From: UMGS75 sp963648435
GTDB lineage: Bacteria > Bacillota_I > Bacilli_A > ML615J-28 > CAG-313
Direction of reading: 5' to 3'
Assembly (NCBI GenBank): GCA_963648435.1
Contig: CAVJDT010000006.1
Coordinates: 1 to 55,378, forward strand
Length of the DNA stretch: 55,378 bases
Notes under the pieces: model-generated
Told to the model about the DNA's origin: nothing
What the model saw: the letters and a program-made list of their open reading frames with translations, nothing else
Databases searched by the model: none
Position numbers and translations under genes: made by a program
In this document: positions 1 through 8,510 of the stretch, piece by piece
Position numbering within the stretch: the first letter of the stretch is position 1
Layout: every line of letters starts with the position of its first letter

Positions 1-2143
1 CTGTTCCATTTACTTGGAGTATTCTCCATTTAATTGGTTCTACTTTAAAGTAATAAGTTGTGCCTTTTATTATTTGTTTATTATTACTAAAATAATAGGT
101 TGATGAATTTGGTTTTGCTTCTACTTTAGCATAACGTTCGTTATCACTACCTAGATAGTAACCATTACTATCTGGGGTATCACTTGTTATAGTTACACTA
201 TCAGCTTTTAATGTTTGTGGATATTCACCAAAATAGATATATTTTGAACCATTTTCAATAAATGGCTTTGGAGATTCTATCCAGCTTGCTGTCAAATAAA
301 TTGAGACATGATATTTTTTTACATCTATAAAATAACTATATATTTCTTCTACTACAAGAATATATCCCTCTTTTTCACTTATTAATTTTTGGTTAGTAGT
401 AGCATCATATTTATCAGCTGTTCCTCCAGCCTCTCTAATATAGAAAATACCAGTAGAATAATCTGATTTTTCAAAAGCTTCTCCAGCTTTACATAAATTT
501 AATAATTTTTTACTATCTTTAAAAGAACCATTTTTTTTAAGTAATTCTTGTGCTTCGTCATATTTACGGTTGCTTATTAAAGTTATTATTTTATTTTGTC
601 TAATAGAAGGTATGATTAAAGAATTTACTAATATTATTACAAAAATTACTGAAATTGTAACAAGAGAAAAAATAATTGATAATTTCTTAACTTGTTTTTT
701 TCTTTTTTCATGTAATTCTTTTTTTCTTATTTCATATTCTCTTACAACTTCTTCATATTTATCTATTAGTTCTTTTGAATCTTTATAGTCTATAATGGTT
801 GATAATGTTTGACTTGCTTCTTTAATTCTTTGGCATTGATAGAAAGTTGTTATGTTTGTATCAAATAAACAAGATTGATAGATTGATTCTTTTCTATTTT
901 TTTCTTTTACTTCTTCATTTTTCTTTTTTATCAATTCATTTATTTCATTTAGTTTTGCTTGTTGTTTACTATCACCAAACTTATAAGCCTTTTTGAAGTT
1001 TCCGTTTGTTTCAATTGTATTATCTAAAGTTTTTAATTCTTCAATTGAATGAAGTTTTAGTTCAATTAGTAATTTTAATAAATACGCTTGAGAATTTGTA
1101 GGATCATTATCTAAAACTCTTTCTATTAAAGTATCTGCTTTTGTAAAGTCATTATCAGAAATTAAAATTTCTGCTCTTTTTAGAAGGGCTGATATGTTAA
1201 CGTCTGATTGTAAAACTGTTGTTTCTTGTTTTATTTTAATGTTATCATTTTTACCCATTATTTTATCAATTCCTCTTATGAGGTCTTGCATAAAGCCAAG
1301 TTTACTCATATCTTGGCCTTGGAAGGCAAGGAATTGTTCAGGCATTTCATATGCATCTATATTTTTGTAACAAGGTATTAAATAATGGTCTGGTCTTATT
1401 TTCATTAAATCTATAAATCTACTCCATTCATTTTTTACCCATATTGCTTCAAAATATTCTTTTTTAGTTCCTACTACAAGCATTATTTTAGCACTATTTA
1501 GTGCTGCGAATATATATGGTTCATACATTGAACCTAGTTTACTTTCTAAAGTAATTCTTGAAAAGAATACTTTATACCCTTTATCAGTTAAAGTATTATA
1601 TATTTCTTGAGATAATACTGAATCAGGTGTTCTTTTTCCATTTTCATCTGTTTCTTTATAACATATAAATATATCAAATGGTTCTTCTTTTTGGGAAATT
1701 GCTAGGATATTTAGCTGTATATCTGCGATTTCTTTAGCTTCTGATTGGTATTCTTCTTTTGCGATTACATCGGCATATGATAATGCCATTAAATAATCTG
1801 AGTCCTTTAAAATTGAATCATATGATACCCTATGAATTGTGGGTATTTTTTTGTGAGTTATTGGATCATCAACGTATTCTATTCCGTATTTAGACAAGCA
1901 AAGACCCCAATAAGCTTCGGCTTCAGTCGGGAAAGTAGATATGATTGATTGATATGAAAGAATAGCTTTATCAAAATCACATATTGACCTTAAGTGATTA
2001 GCTCTATTAAATAAATTTTCTTTTCTCTCATCATTAGGGTTAGCTACTGTTTGTTTAGATTGACAAAAGGAACATGTTATTGTGGTTTGTCCTTCTACTA
2101 CATCTAATGGTGCTCCACACATTTTACATTTATATTTTGCCAT
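1..2143 (-). CDS. TIR-domain membrane protein with N-terminal zinc ribbon (3' end cut by window edge)
   Basis: I translated this frame myself; it is open from ATG 2143 to the window edge (714 codons, no stop). Residues 6-27 form a CxxC...CxxC zinc ribbon (C6, C9, C24, C27), followed by a TPR-like helix pair (about 40-75). Residues 155-285 are a TIR domain with the ICYKETDENGKRTPDS loop; E208 in YEPY aligns by eye with the catalytic glutamate of TIR NADases. Charged helices follow, then a transmembrane segment at about 490-513, a second repeat-like helical part, and from about 633 a domain beginning YIYFGEYPQT that is common in surface proteins of gut Bacilli. The TIR part should be cytoplasmic and the C-terminus outside. 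It is the last gene of the run with the four-helix and SPFH genes; the ribosome site is AGGTGATTAAATACTT. NAD cleavage is inference. Confidence 0.85.
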   Translation of the reverse strand, partial: MAKYKCKMCGAPLDVVEGQTTITCSFCQSKQTVANPNDERKENLFNRANHLRSICDFDKAILSYQSIISTFPTEAEAYWGLCLSKYGIEYVDDPITHKKIPTIHRVSYDSILKDSDYLMALSYADVIAKEEYQSEAKEIADIQLNILAISQKEEPFDIFICYKETDENGKRTPDSVLSQEIYNTLTDKGYKVFFSRITLESKLGSMYEPYIFAALNSAKIMLVVGTKKEYFEAIWVKNEWSRFIDLMKIRPDHYLIPCYKNIDAYEMPEQFLAFQGQDMSKLGFMQDLIRGIDKIMGKNDNIKIKQETTVLQSDVNISALLKRAEILISDNDFTKADTLIERVLDNDPTNSQAYLLKLLIELKLHSIEELKTLDNTIETNGNFKKAYKFGDSKQQAKLNEINELIKKKNEEVKEKNRKESIYQSCLFDTNITTFYQCQRIKEASQTLSTIIDYKDSKELIDKYEEVVREYEIRKKELHEKRKKQVKKLSIIFSLVTISVIFVIILVNSLIIPSIRQNKIITLISNRKYDEAQELLKKNGSFKDSKKLLNLCKAGEAFEKSDYSTGIFYIREAGGTADKYDATTNQKLISEKEGYILVVEEIYSYFIDVKKYHVSIYLTASWIESPKPFIENGSKYIYFGEYPQTLKADSVTITSDTPDSNGYYLGSDNERYAKVEAKPNSSTYYFSNNKQIIKGTTYYFKVEPIKWRILQVNGT

Positions 2144-2180
2144 AAGTATTTAATCACCTCACTTTTATTTGAAGGTTTTA

Positions 2181-2894
2181 TTATTTTCCAATTTTACATA
2201 ATGCGTTACGTTCTATTAATGTATTTTTTAGTTTTTCAATTGTTGCAAGTGCATTAGTTTCATTGTTTATTTTGATATTTTCATTTAGTGTTTGTAACAA
2301 GTTATGTAATTCATTTTCTTTTTCTTTTGTTTTATCATTAGTTACAGGATCTGAACAAATTGCCATTTCAACTAGTTCATTTAATTCATTTTCAAGATTT
2401 TTATTTTTATTGATTTCTTGCAAGACTTTTAAATTTGCTCTAAATTCATCCATAAATATAGTATTAGCTAATCTTTCATGATATTCTTGATTTCTATTTT
2501 TGAAGAAATATCCTTTAGCAATTTGAATCATACCAAAACCTATAATAAAACATTCAATAATAACTACTATCCAAAACGGAATAGGAATTAATGCATTAAC
2601 AACATAAAACACTATTGTACATATGACTTGAATAACTAGTGTTATATATCCGTAATAAATAATAGGTAAACTAATTATTCTTTGATTAGAATTAGACTCT
2701 AAAAATAAATGAGATATGATTAATATTGTTTCAGCTGCAATTACAAATGTTGCAAAACCATACGCGGTGAAGTGAGTTGTCATACTAAATTTATTGAAAG
2801 GAATTACAAATGTACAAATATTTAGCATTGCTAATATTACAATTGAAATAATAATGGTAATAAAAACACTATTTTTACTAGTTTTGTTATTCAT
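2181..2894 (-). CDS. four-helix membrane protein with cytoplasmic helical tail
   Basis: The product is 237 aa of unknown family. Four hydrophobic segments lie at about residues 7-30, 40-63, 72-103 and 104-127, followed by a charged, Lys/Glu/Asn-rich helical tail of about 110 residues that is likely cytoplasmic. I chose ATG 2894 because an AGGATAA ribosome site lies about 5 nt upstream; an in-frame start at 2921 would lie inside the preceding gene. It starts only 5 nt after the stop of the SPFH gene and ends 37 nt before the TIR gene, so the three are probably co-transcribed. In Bacillus subtilis the SPFH protein YdjI works with membrane partners YdjG/YdjH; this protein could be the local equivalent, but I see no specific homology. 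Confidence 0.75.
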   Translation of the reverse strand: MNNKTSKNSVFITIIISIVILAMLNICTFVIPFNKFSMTTHFTAYGFATFVIAAETILIISHLFLESNSNQRIISLPIIYYGYITLVIQVICTIVFYVVNALIPIPFWIVVIIECFIIGFGMIQIAKGYFFKNRNQEYHERLANTIFMDEFRANLKVLQEINKNKNLENELNELVEMAICSDPVTNDKTKEKENELHNLLQTLNENIKINNETNALATIEKLKNTLIERNALCKIGK

Positions 2895-2899
2895 ATTTT

Positions 2900-4285
2900 T
2901 TATCCTCTTTTCATTCCACAATTTTTACAAAATTTTCCATCATTATGTTCGCCACATGATGGACAAGTCCATAATGCATTTTCCTGTTTTTTCGCTCCAC
3001 AATTTTTACAAAATTTTCCATCATTATGTTCGCCACATGATGGACAAGTCCATAATGCATTTTCCTGTTTTTTCGCTCCACAATTTTTACAAAATTTTCC
3101 ATCATTATGTTCGCCACATGATGGACAAGTCCATAATTCTTCTGTTTTTGATTCTTGAGAAGGATTGATATCATTCATTACTCCATTCATCATTCCTATA
3201 GTAGCTTTTCCGACTGACACTGCGGCACCAAGTCCAATACCAGTTTGAACTGCTCCACTCATAGTAGCACCAATTCCAGATGCAGCTCCATTTCCTTCGT
3301 TTTGGGCGATTGCAACGCCTACTTCTCTTTGTGTTTCTTGAACATAAGAATATCCTTGTGCTTTCATTACATCAGCTTTAGCTAGACCTTCTGCTCTAGT
3401 TTTTTCGGCTTCGGCGTAAGCCATTCTTCTTATTGCCTCTTCTTCGGCTTTTACTCCAACTAGTTTAACATCAGCTGCAGTTTCTGCTTCTACCATTACC
3501 CGGTTGCGTTTTGCTTCGGCCTCGGCTTGTTTAATTCGTTCTTCTTGAACTTTTAAATATCTTTCCGCATGCTGCATTTTAAGTCTTTTAAAATTAGGAT
3601 CATCATCAGGTGTATCAATGTTAGTAATATAAAATTCAGGTAGTACTAAACCATATTTATCAAATACTACATTTAATTCTTTTCTAATGTATTCGCTTAT
3701 TTCATCTAAGTATTCATCAACTTCCAAAATATCAATATTATTTTCTCTAATAGCTTTTGGTAAAATTGATTTAACTTTAGTCATAACTAAAGCTCTAAAT
3801 TTACCAGATACTGATGCTTTAGTATAACCACTACCACCAACAATATCTTCTTTGGTAAGTCCTAATTCTGTACCAACAAGTTTTAATAGTATTTTGCCTG
3901 AATCTGCCACTTTAATATTAAACTCACCAAATGCTCCAATTTCTAAGTGAAGTCCTGATGCAGGGTCATACATTCTAACTTTTGAATCTGTTCCCCACTT
4001 AACTCCCATGATTGTTGTAAGATTTACAAAATACACTTCCGCATGAAATTGTGAAGGTCCACTTGCAACACTATTAAAGAATTTTTTCATAAATGGTAAT
4101 GATTCAGTATCAAGGGTATATTTACCAGCCCCAAATCTATCCATAGCTTTACCATCACGGAAGAAAACAGCTTCTTGTGATTCATGTACAATTAACTGAG
4201 TGCCCACATTAAAGTCTTCACATTCATGTTTATGCACAAATGTATCGTTGTTACCTTCATATTTTATAACATTTATAATAGCCAT
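2900..4285 (-). CDS. SPFH (flotillin-like) protein with three tandem zinc ribbons, YdjI-like
   Basis: The 461-aa product has an SPFH/band-7 domain over about residues 20-240, a long charged helix rich in Ala/Glu/Arg (about 240-320), a Gly/Ala-rich stretch (about 325-370) and then three copies of LWTCPSCGEHNDGKFCKNCG at about 384-403, 411-430 and 438-457, each a CxxC/CxxC zinc ribbon. Single zinc ribbons are normal for this family (B. subtilis YdjI, a membrane-stress scaffold that recruits partner proteins); three are unusual and arise from a perfect 81-bp DNA repeat. No signal peptide is visible, so it likely oligomerises on the cytoplasmic face of the membrane. The ribosome site is AAAGGAAA. 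It heads the run that continues into the four-helix and TIR genes. Confidence 0.9.
   Translation of the reverse strand: MAIINVIKYEGNNDTFVHKHECEDFNVGTQLIVHESQEAVFFRDGKAMDRFGAGKYTLDTESLPFMKKFFNSVASGPSQFHAEVYFVNLTTIMGVKWGTDSKVRMYDPASGLHLEIGAFGEFNIKVADSGKILLKLVGTELGLTKEDIVGGSGYTKASVSGKFRALVMTKVKSILPKAIRENNIDILEVDEYLDEISEYIRKELNVVFDKYGLVLPEFYITNIDTPDDDPNFKRLKMQHAERYLKVQEERIKQAEAEAKRNRVMVEAETAADVKLVGVKAEEEAIRRMAYAEAEKTRAEGLAKADVMKAQGYSYVQETQREVGVAIAQNEGNGAASGIGATMSGAVQTGIGLGAAVSVGKATIGMMNGVMNDINPSQESKTEELWTCPSCGEHNDGKFCKNCGAKKQENALWTCPSCGEHNDGKFCKNCGAKKQENALWTCPSCGEHNDGKFCKNCGMKRG
2916..3137. repeat. 81-bp perfect tandem repeat (2.7 copies)
   Basis: The unit begins CCACAATTTTTACAAAATTT at 2916, 2997 and 3078; the first two copies are complete and the third stops after about 60 bp. 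I see no mismatch between copies. The period of 27 codons keeps the SPFH reading frame, and each unit encodes one zinc ribbon plus the linker AKKQENA. Confidence 0.95.
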
Positions 4286-4524
4286 AATTTTTAATTTTCC
4301 TTTCTTTACATATTTTTAATAAGGCATTACTGGTATAAAATCATATACTTTTTTGGACTGACAGTTATTGGTATTGTACTTAAAAACATATGCATAATCA
4401 TCATATTTTTAGTCTAAAAGTGTTATAATTAGATACATAGATAAGGAATCTAAAAAAGTATGCTATTTTGAACTTAATTAATAATGGTATTTTACTACCT
4501 TAAATTTATTAATCATTTACAAAT
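4286..4524. other. gene-free AT-rich stretch upstream of SPFH gene
   Basis: This is the upstream region of the SPFH gene and holds no reading frame I believe in. I do not find a clear minus-strand promoter; there is a TATAAT on the plus strand near 4423 with a poor -35. Confidence 0.5.
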
Positions 4525-4583
4525 AAAAAGCTATACTTACTAGTTCAATAGTAAAACTATGAGTCCAGTAAGTATAGCTTTTT
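4525..4583. terminator. bidirectional hairpin terminator
   Basis: AAAAAGCTATACTTACT at 4525-4541 pairs perfectly over 17 bp with 4567-4583, with T-rich runs on both sides. It lies downstream of the broken ATPase gene on the minus strand. Confidence 0.85.
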
Positions 4584-4612
4584 TTGATACACTATAGTTA
4601 TAAATAATTTAA

Positions 4613-5826
4613 TTAAATTTCTTTTAATATATTTTCATTTAATAGAAAATCGAAAATGTTAACCATTTTATATCCATTTTCTAATCTAATTAATGGATTA
4701 TTATCCATTGTTATTACTATCTTTTTATATCCGTCATCTAACCCTTTAAAAGCTGATAACGCTCTTTCTTTGGTTTCAAGATTTTCAATTGACAAAGAAA
4801 CTTGAATATAGTATAAGTCATTATATGTTCTTGCGATAAAATCTATTTCTTGCGAATTGTTTTTACCAATGTCGACCACATAATTTCTTCTAAGTAGTTC
4901 TAAATATACTATGTTTTCTAAAATATGCGTCATTTCAATTTGTCTAAAATTAATTTTTTCATTTCTTAAACCCATATCACAAACATAGTATTTATTTAAG
5001 CTCTTCAAATACTCTTTTCCTTTTAAATCATATCTAAATGCTTTATAAAATAAGAAACTATCACAAATGCACTTTAAATATTTTGTTATAGTTTCATTAT
5101 CTACAGTTTTAAAATTATTTGATTTAAATGTATTAGCAATTTTGTTAGGTGATACGGTGCTACCTATTTGTGAACACAACAATTCAACTAATGAATTAAA
5201 TAAATTTTCATTTTTAATATTATTATATTCAATAATATCCCTATATCCAATTGTTTCGTTTAGCATTTTTAAATATTCTATTTTTTCATAATCCTTATCT
5301 AGCATAGATACATAAGGCATTCCCCCATACATTATATATTCATTAAATGCTTTTTGTTTATCACCACCAGCATTCTCATAATATTCTTTAAAGGATAATG
5401 GATATACTTTAATTTCAATTCCTCTACCACGTAATTTGGTATTAATATCGCTAGATAATAACTTTGAGTTTGATCCTGTTATGTATAAATCCGAATTAAA
5501 ATCTGTTTTTATACCATTAACTACATCTTCAAATTCATTTACCATTTGAATTTCATCAATAAAAATATAATACTTTTTATCATCAATGATATTTTTTTCA
5601 ATATAATTATATAAATTGTTAGCATCTCTCAAATATTCATTCTTTTTAGATTCTAGATTTATTAAAATAATGTGTTGTTTATCTATACCATTTTCTATTA
5701 ATAATTATAATATATTTTAAATACTAAGTAAGATTTTCCTGAACGTCTTATTCCTGTAATTATTTTGATAATATCTTTATCTTTATAGTCCTTTATTTTT
5801 TCTAATATTAAATCTCTTTTTATCAT
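4613..5826 (-). pseudogene. AAA/DUF4143-family ATPase, frameshifted
   Basis: The natural ATG is at 5826 and opens with MIKRDLILEKIKDYKD and the Walker A loop GIRRSGKS, but the frame stops at TAA 5700-5698 after 42 codons. The rest of the protein continues without interruption in the next frame from the TTA codon at 5701 (LIENGIDKQHIILINLE...), through the Walker B IFIDEIQ, the GSNS sensor and the DUF4143 C-terminus (RRNYVVDIGKNNSQEIDF) to 4613. A single missing base in the run ATTATAATTATTAATAG explains this. The fragment starting at TTG 5632 would lack the P-loop and should not work as an ATPase. An assembly error at this AT-rich site is possible. These ATPases with a nuclease-like C-terminal domain are common, often toxin-like or mobile genes in gut bacteria and archaea. 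Confidence 0.8.
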
Positions 5827-5853
5827 ATTATCAACTCCTACATTTTAGTCTAA

Positions 5854-5886
5854 CCGCAAAACTTTTGTTTGTCGATAGTTTTGCGG
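5854..5886. promoter_or_regulatory. 10-bp inverted repeat upstream of the broken ATPase gene
   Basis: CCGCAAAACT at 5854-5863 is repeated inverted as AGTTTTGCGG at 5877-5886 with 13 nt between. It lies 28 nt upstream of the original start codon, so it may be an operator or a leader hairpin. Confidence 0.5.
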
Positions 5887-6065
5887 ATTAATTCATTATA
5901 TGCTTTTTTAAATTTTTGGTACTAAATATTTATAGTCTATAATTTTTGTTATAGATCATTGGTAAGGCTTAAACTAAAGTACGATTATTGGTAGTTGAAG
6001 AGCACATAATTTTGCGAAATAAATGTACATAGCGCTTTTTGTAATTTGATATAACAAGCCTTGAA

Positions 6066-6096
6066 AAATAGGATTAGCTTTACACTAATCCTATTT
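6066..6096. terminator. terminator of the Fic gene
   Basis: AAATAGGATTAG (6066-6077) and CTAATCCTATTT (6085-6096) form a perfect 12-bp stem with a 7-nt loop, followed on the minus strand by a T-rich stretch, 26 nt after the Fic stop. Confidence 0.8.
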
Positions 6097-6121
6097 CATA
6101 CTATTAACTAATAGATAAAAT

Positions 6122-7228
6122 TTAATTTGTAAAACCAATATCAGATATTTTTAAATGTGCATATTTATCTGCTAGTTTATAACTGGTTATTCTAGTGTTT
6201 CCACCATTAGGTATTAATAATTTCTTATTAACCCATTCTACCATCCATTTCGAGATGGCTCTTGAAGTTACTCCAAATAATGAGGCTAATTCTTTATTTT
6301 TCACTATGGTTATATTGTTTTCTAAACAATATCTTACTAGTATTAAATCTTTTTTAGACAATCCATTTAATACATTAGCTATGTCCTTAGTTGAAGCTTC
6401 TTTAGCTTGGCAATAAATATTTTCAGCGTTTAAGGACATAATTTTGCAAAAATATTCTATCCATACTTCTAAATGTGGCGGATTTTCTCTTCCATCATAA
6501 AACAATGCAGGAAGCCCCATTTGTAGCGAATTATAATATCCTTCAAGATCATTCATATAATATTCTTCAAAAGAATTAAACCCTTTAAAATCGTAATCTT
6601 TAATCATTAGAATATATGTTGCAAGCGCTCTTGATGTACGACCATTACCATTAGAAAATGGATGAATACTAACAAATGCATAACTTGTTATTGCTGCTAA
6701 AATTGGAGTTGGTAGAGACTGATTATTGTAAAACCAAGCTATTAGTTCATCAATTAATGGTTCAATATCGCACCACTCTGGTGGAATGTATTCTACACAT
6801 TTAGTTTTATCATCATATACAGCAAACAAAACCCCTGGAGGAGTAGGGCCTCTAAATTCTATTCTCTTAAGTTTCCCACTTCTTTCGATTATATCGTGCA
6901 ATTTATAAATGAATTCTTTAGATAATGGCGTTTTTTTTGATTTTTCTTCTCCTAAAAACGATAATGCATCCCAATAATTTTGCACCTCTACTTCAGCAGC
7001 AAATTTACTGGTTTGATTCTTTTGACTGATTACATTTTCAACTTGTTTTAAAGACAAAACATTTCCTTCAATACTTGTAGAAAAATGTGTTTTTTTAAGT
7101 TTGGCATCATACATTAATTTTTGTTTTGTTCTCGTTGGCAAGTACAAGTATTCTAAAGCGGTTTTATACTTTTCGATATTTAACAAGTAACTAACAAGTT
7201 GATTTGTATATTTATACTCCAATTTCAT
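6122..7228 (-). CDS. Fic-family adenylyltransferase with C-terminal winged helix
   Basis: The 368-aa protein carries the complete Fic motif HPFSNGNGR at residues 189-197, whose histidine is catalytic for transfer of AMP to a target hydroxyl. The N-terminal S50-xxx-E54-G55 matches the (S/T)xxxE(G/N) inhibitory helix of class II Fic proteins, so it should be self-inhibited. The last 70 residues look like a winged helix (VTSRAISKWMVEWV), which suggests autoregulation. ATG 7228 fits a GGAG site 9 nt upstream; the frame extends to 7276 but without a ribosome site and through the promoter. It is a single-gene unit with its own promoter and terminator. The target is unknown. Confidence 0.88.
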   Translation of the reverse strand: MKLEYKYTNQLVSYLLNIEKYKTALEYLYLPTRTKQKLMYDAKLKKTHFSTSIEGNVLSLKQVENVISQKNQTSKFAAEVEVQNYWDALSFLGEEKSKKTPLSKEFIYKLHDIIERSGKLKRIEFRGPTPPGVLFAVYDDKTKCVEYIPPEWCDIEPLIDELIAWFYNNQSLPTPILAAITSYAFVSIHPFSNGNGRTSRALATYILMIKDYDFKGFNSFEEYYMNDLEGYYNSLQMGLPALFYDGRENPPHLEVWIEYFCKIMSLNAENIYCQAKEASTKDIANVLNGLSKKDLILVRYCLENNITIVKNKELASLFGVTSRAISKWMVEWVNKKLLIPNGGNTRITSYKLADKYAHLKISDIGFTN

Positions 7229-7247
7229 ATTTATCATCTCCAAATAT

Positions 7248-7276
7248 ATTATAACAAAATAAGGAACAAAAATCAA
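7248..7276 (-). promoter_or_regulatory. promoter of the Fic gene
   Basis: TTGATT (7271-7276) and TATAAT (7248-7253), read on the minus strand, are 17 bp apart. The spacer contains one GTTCCTTATTT box in the orientation opposite to the upstream copies. Confidence 0.75.
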
Positions 7277-7326
7277 ATTTTTCGTTCCTTATTTGTTCCT
7301 TATTTTTCTTTATTTGTTCTCTATTT
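7256..7326. repeat. repeated 11-bp AAATAAGGAAC boxes upstream of Fic
   Basis: On the plus strand GTTCCTTATTT occurs at 7284-7294 and 7295-7305, with a weaker TTCTTTATTT next and GTTCTCTATTT at 7316-7326; an inverted copy AAATAAGGAAC sits in the Fic promoter spacer (7257-7267). The arrangement looks like a multi-site operator. Confidence 0.65.
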
Positions 7327-7351
7327 TATTTTTTATCAATATCCTTATAAA

Positions 7352-7375
7352 TAAAAACCTCACAATGTGAGGGTT
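7352..7375 (-). terminator. terminator of the rimP-to-exonuclease operon
   Basis: AACCTCACA/TGTGAGGGTT around 7357-7374 forms a stem that includes the first base of the exonuclease stop codon, followed on the minus strand by TTTTTATTT. Confidence 0.75.
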
Positions 7376-8249
7376 ATTTATTATTCTTTTTGGTTATTTC
7401 TTCTAAAAATAAATGAAATACTTCTGATGTTGCTAATGCATCATGTAATGAATCATGATCTTGAATACTTGGTGCTTTTCTACCAAATAACTCATAGGCA
7501 TTAAAAAGACCTATATCAGACTTAATACTATAATAATTTTTTATTACTTGCATTATATTTACTACTTGTTTGCGTTCTAGTATTTTAGGTTTATGGTGCA
7601 TTTCACATGATAGATCAATAACATATATATCATTGCGTCCCCAAACATAAACTATTGGTTGGTAATATGTTAGAAGGTTTTTAAGCATATAGTAGAATTG
7701 ATTATATGTTTTTGCTTGTTTAAAGTCTTTTTCCGTAAGGTTTAAAAAACTATATGTTCTATCAGTTATACTATTCATATCAAGTGGTGATACATTATCA
7801 TGTTCAGTTAATACAAGGTTACCATCACTATCTTCTAGGTAAATACCATATTGAATAATTTCAGGTTTAAAGCCACTTCCATGAACATATGAAAAGCTTG
7901 GCATTGTAAACTCTAAATCAATAAACATGCGATAAGCATCTTTTGATAAAAGCTTATATACACCTTTTTTAATCATATCAATATCATAATAGGTTATAAA
8001 GCCTTTAGAGGTATGTCTCATCATTTTTGTGAAACTTATTACTTCTCTTGTTGAACGATGATATTTGATTGTTTTTTCTTCTTTACATAAAAAGAAAACA
8101 TATAGGCCTTCATGTAAGTATGGTTTAAATTTTTTGTACTGGCTACGGCTAAAATAGAAAAATTCAATTTTGTTTTTATTTTTTATTTCAAAAATGCGTT
8201 CGTCTAAATTTATTTTTCTAATTTGTCCACACACACTAATCAAAGTCAT
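7374..8249 (-). CDS. DEDDh-type 3'-5' exonuclease (RNase H fold)
   Basis: The 291-aa protein has an uncharacterised N-terminal part of about 105 residues and then an exonuclease fold. FIDLEFT (near residue 109) carries the first Asp/Glu pair, a conserved Asp lies in the middle (WGRNDIYVID), and HDSLHDALATSEVF near the C-terminus is the H-x(4)-D motif of the DEDDh class. Relatives act as KapD/ERI-like nucleases on RNA or DNA ends. The N-terminal extension resembles none I know. It is the last gene of the rimP operon, 13 nt after the LuxR-type gene; the ribosome site is AAAGGGG. Confidence 0.8.
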   Translation of the reverse strand: MTLISVCGQIRKINLDERIFEIKNKNKIEFFYFSRSQYKKFKPYLHEGLYVFFLCKEEKTIKYHRSTREVISFTKMMRHTSKGFITYYDIDMIKKGVYKLLSKDAYRMFIDLEFTMPSFSYVHGSGFKPEIIQYGIYLEDSDGNLVLTEHDNVSPLDMNSITDRTYSFLNLTEKDFKQAKTYNQFYYMLKNLLTYYQPIVYVWGRNDIYVIDLSCEMHHKPKILERKQVVNIMQVIKNYYSIKSDIGLFNAYELFGRKAPSIQDHDSLHDALATSEVFHLFLEEITKKNNK

Positions 8250-8262
8250 CGCCCCTTTCTTT

Positions 8263-8472
8263 TTATAATTTAATTTCGTTCATTTTTATTAACTCTAAAA
8301 TAGCTTGACTACGCCCTTTTACTCCAAGTTTTTGAATAACATTGGAAATATGATTTCTGACAGTCTTACTGCTAATATTAAATTTATTTGCAATTTCATC
8401 AGTATCATAATTTTCAATTAATAACTCGAAGATCTCACGCTCTCGACTAGTTAAGAACTTAGTATTATGCAT
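8263..8472 (-). CDS. stand-alone LuxR/GerE-type helix-turn-helix protein
   Basis: The 69-aa product is nothing but a LuxR-type DNA-binding domain: LTSREREIFELL at the start, then DEIANKFNISSKTVRNHISN as the helix-turn-helix and GVKGRSQAI at the end. GerE of Bacillus (74 aa) has the same size and layout, but GerE is a mother-cell spore-coat regulator and I have no evidence for that role here. It sits between uvrC (38 nt upstream) and the exonuclease (13 nt downstream) and appears to be transcribed with the translation genes. Start ATG 8472 has a GTGGGG site. Confidence 0.85.
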   Translation of the reverse strand: MHNTKFLTSREREIFELLIENYDTDEIANKFNISSKTVRNHISNVIQKLGVKGRSQAILELIKMNEIKL

Positions 8473-8510
8473 CTAATCCCCACACTTTCATTTTATTTTA
8501 TGCGTAAGGG

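Noticed and set aside
2794..3174. Open frames with internal repeats on both strands over the SPFH 3' end
   Set aside because: They come from the 81-bp repeat, whose length is divisible by three and therefore keeps other frames open. None has a ribosome site.
4415..4583. Possible small RNA between a plus-strand TATAAT and the terminator
   Set aside because: The -35 is poor and I see no conserved fold; the terminator is explained by the minus-strand gene.
5930..5960. Short inverted repeat CTATAA/TTATAG
   Set aside because: Six base pairs in such AT-rich sequence are expected by chance.
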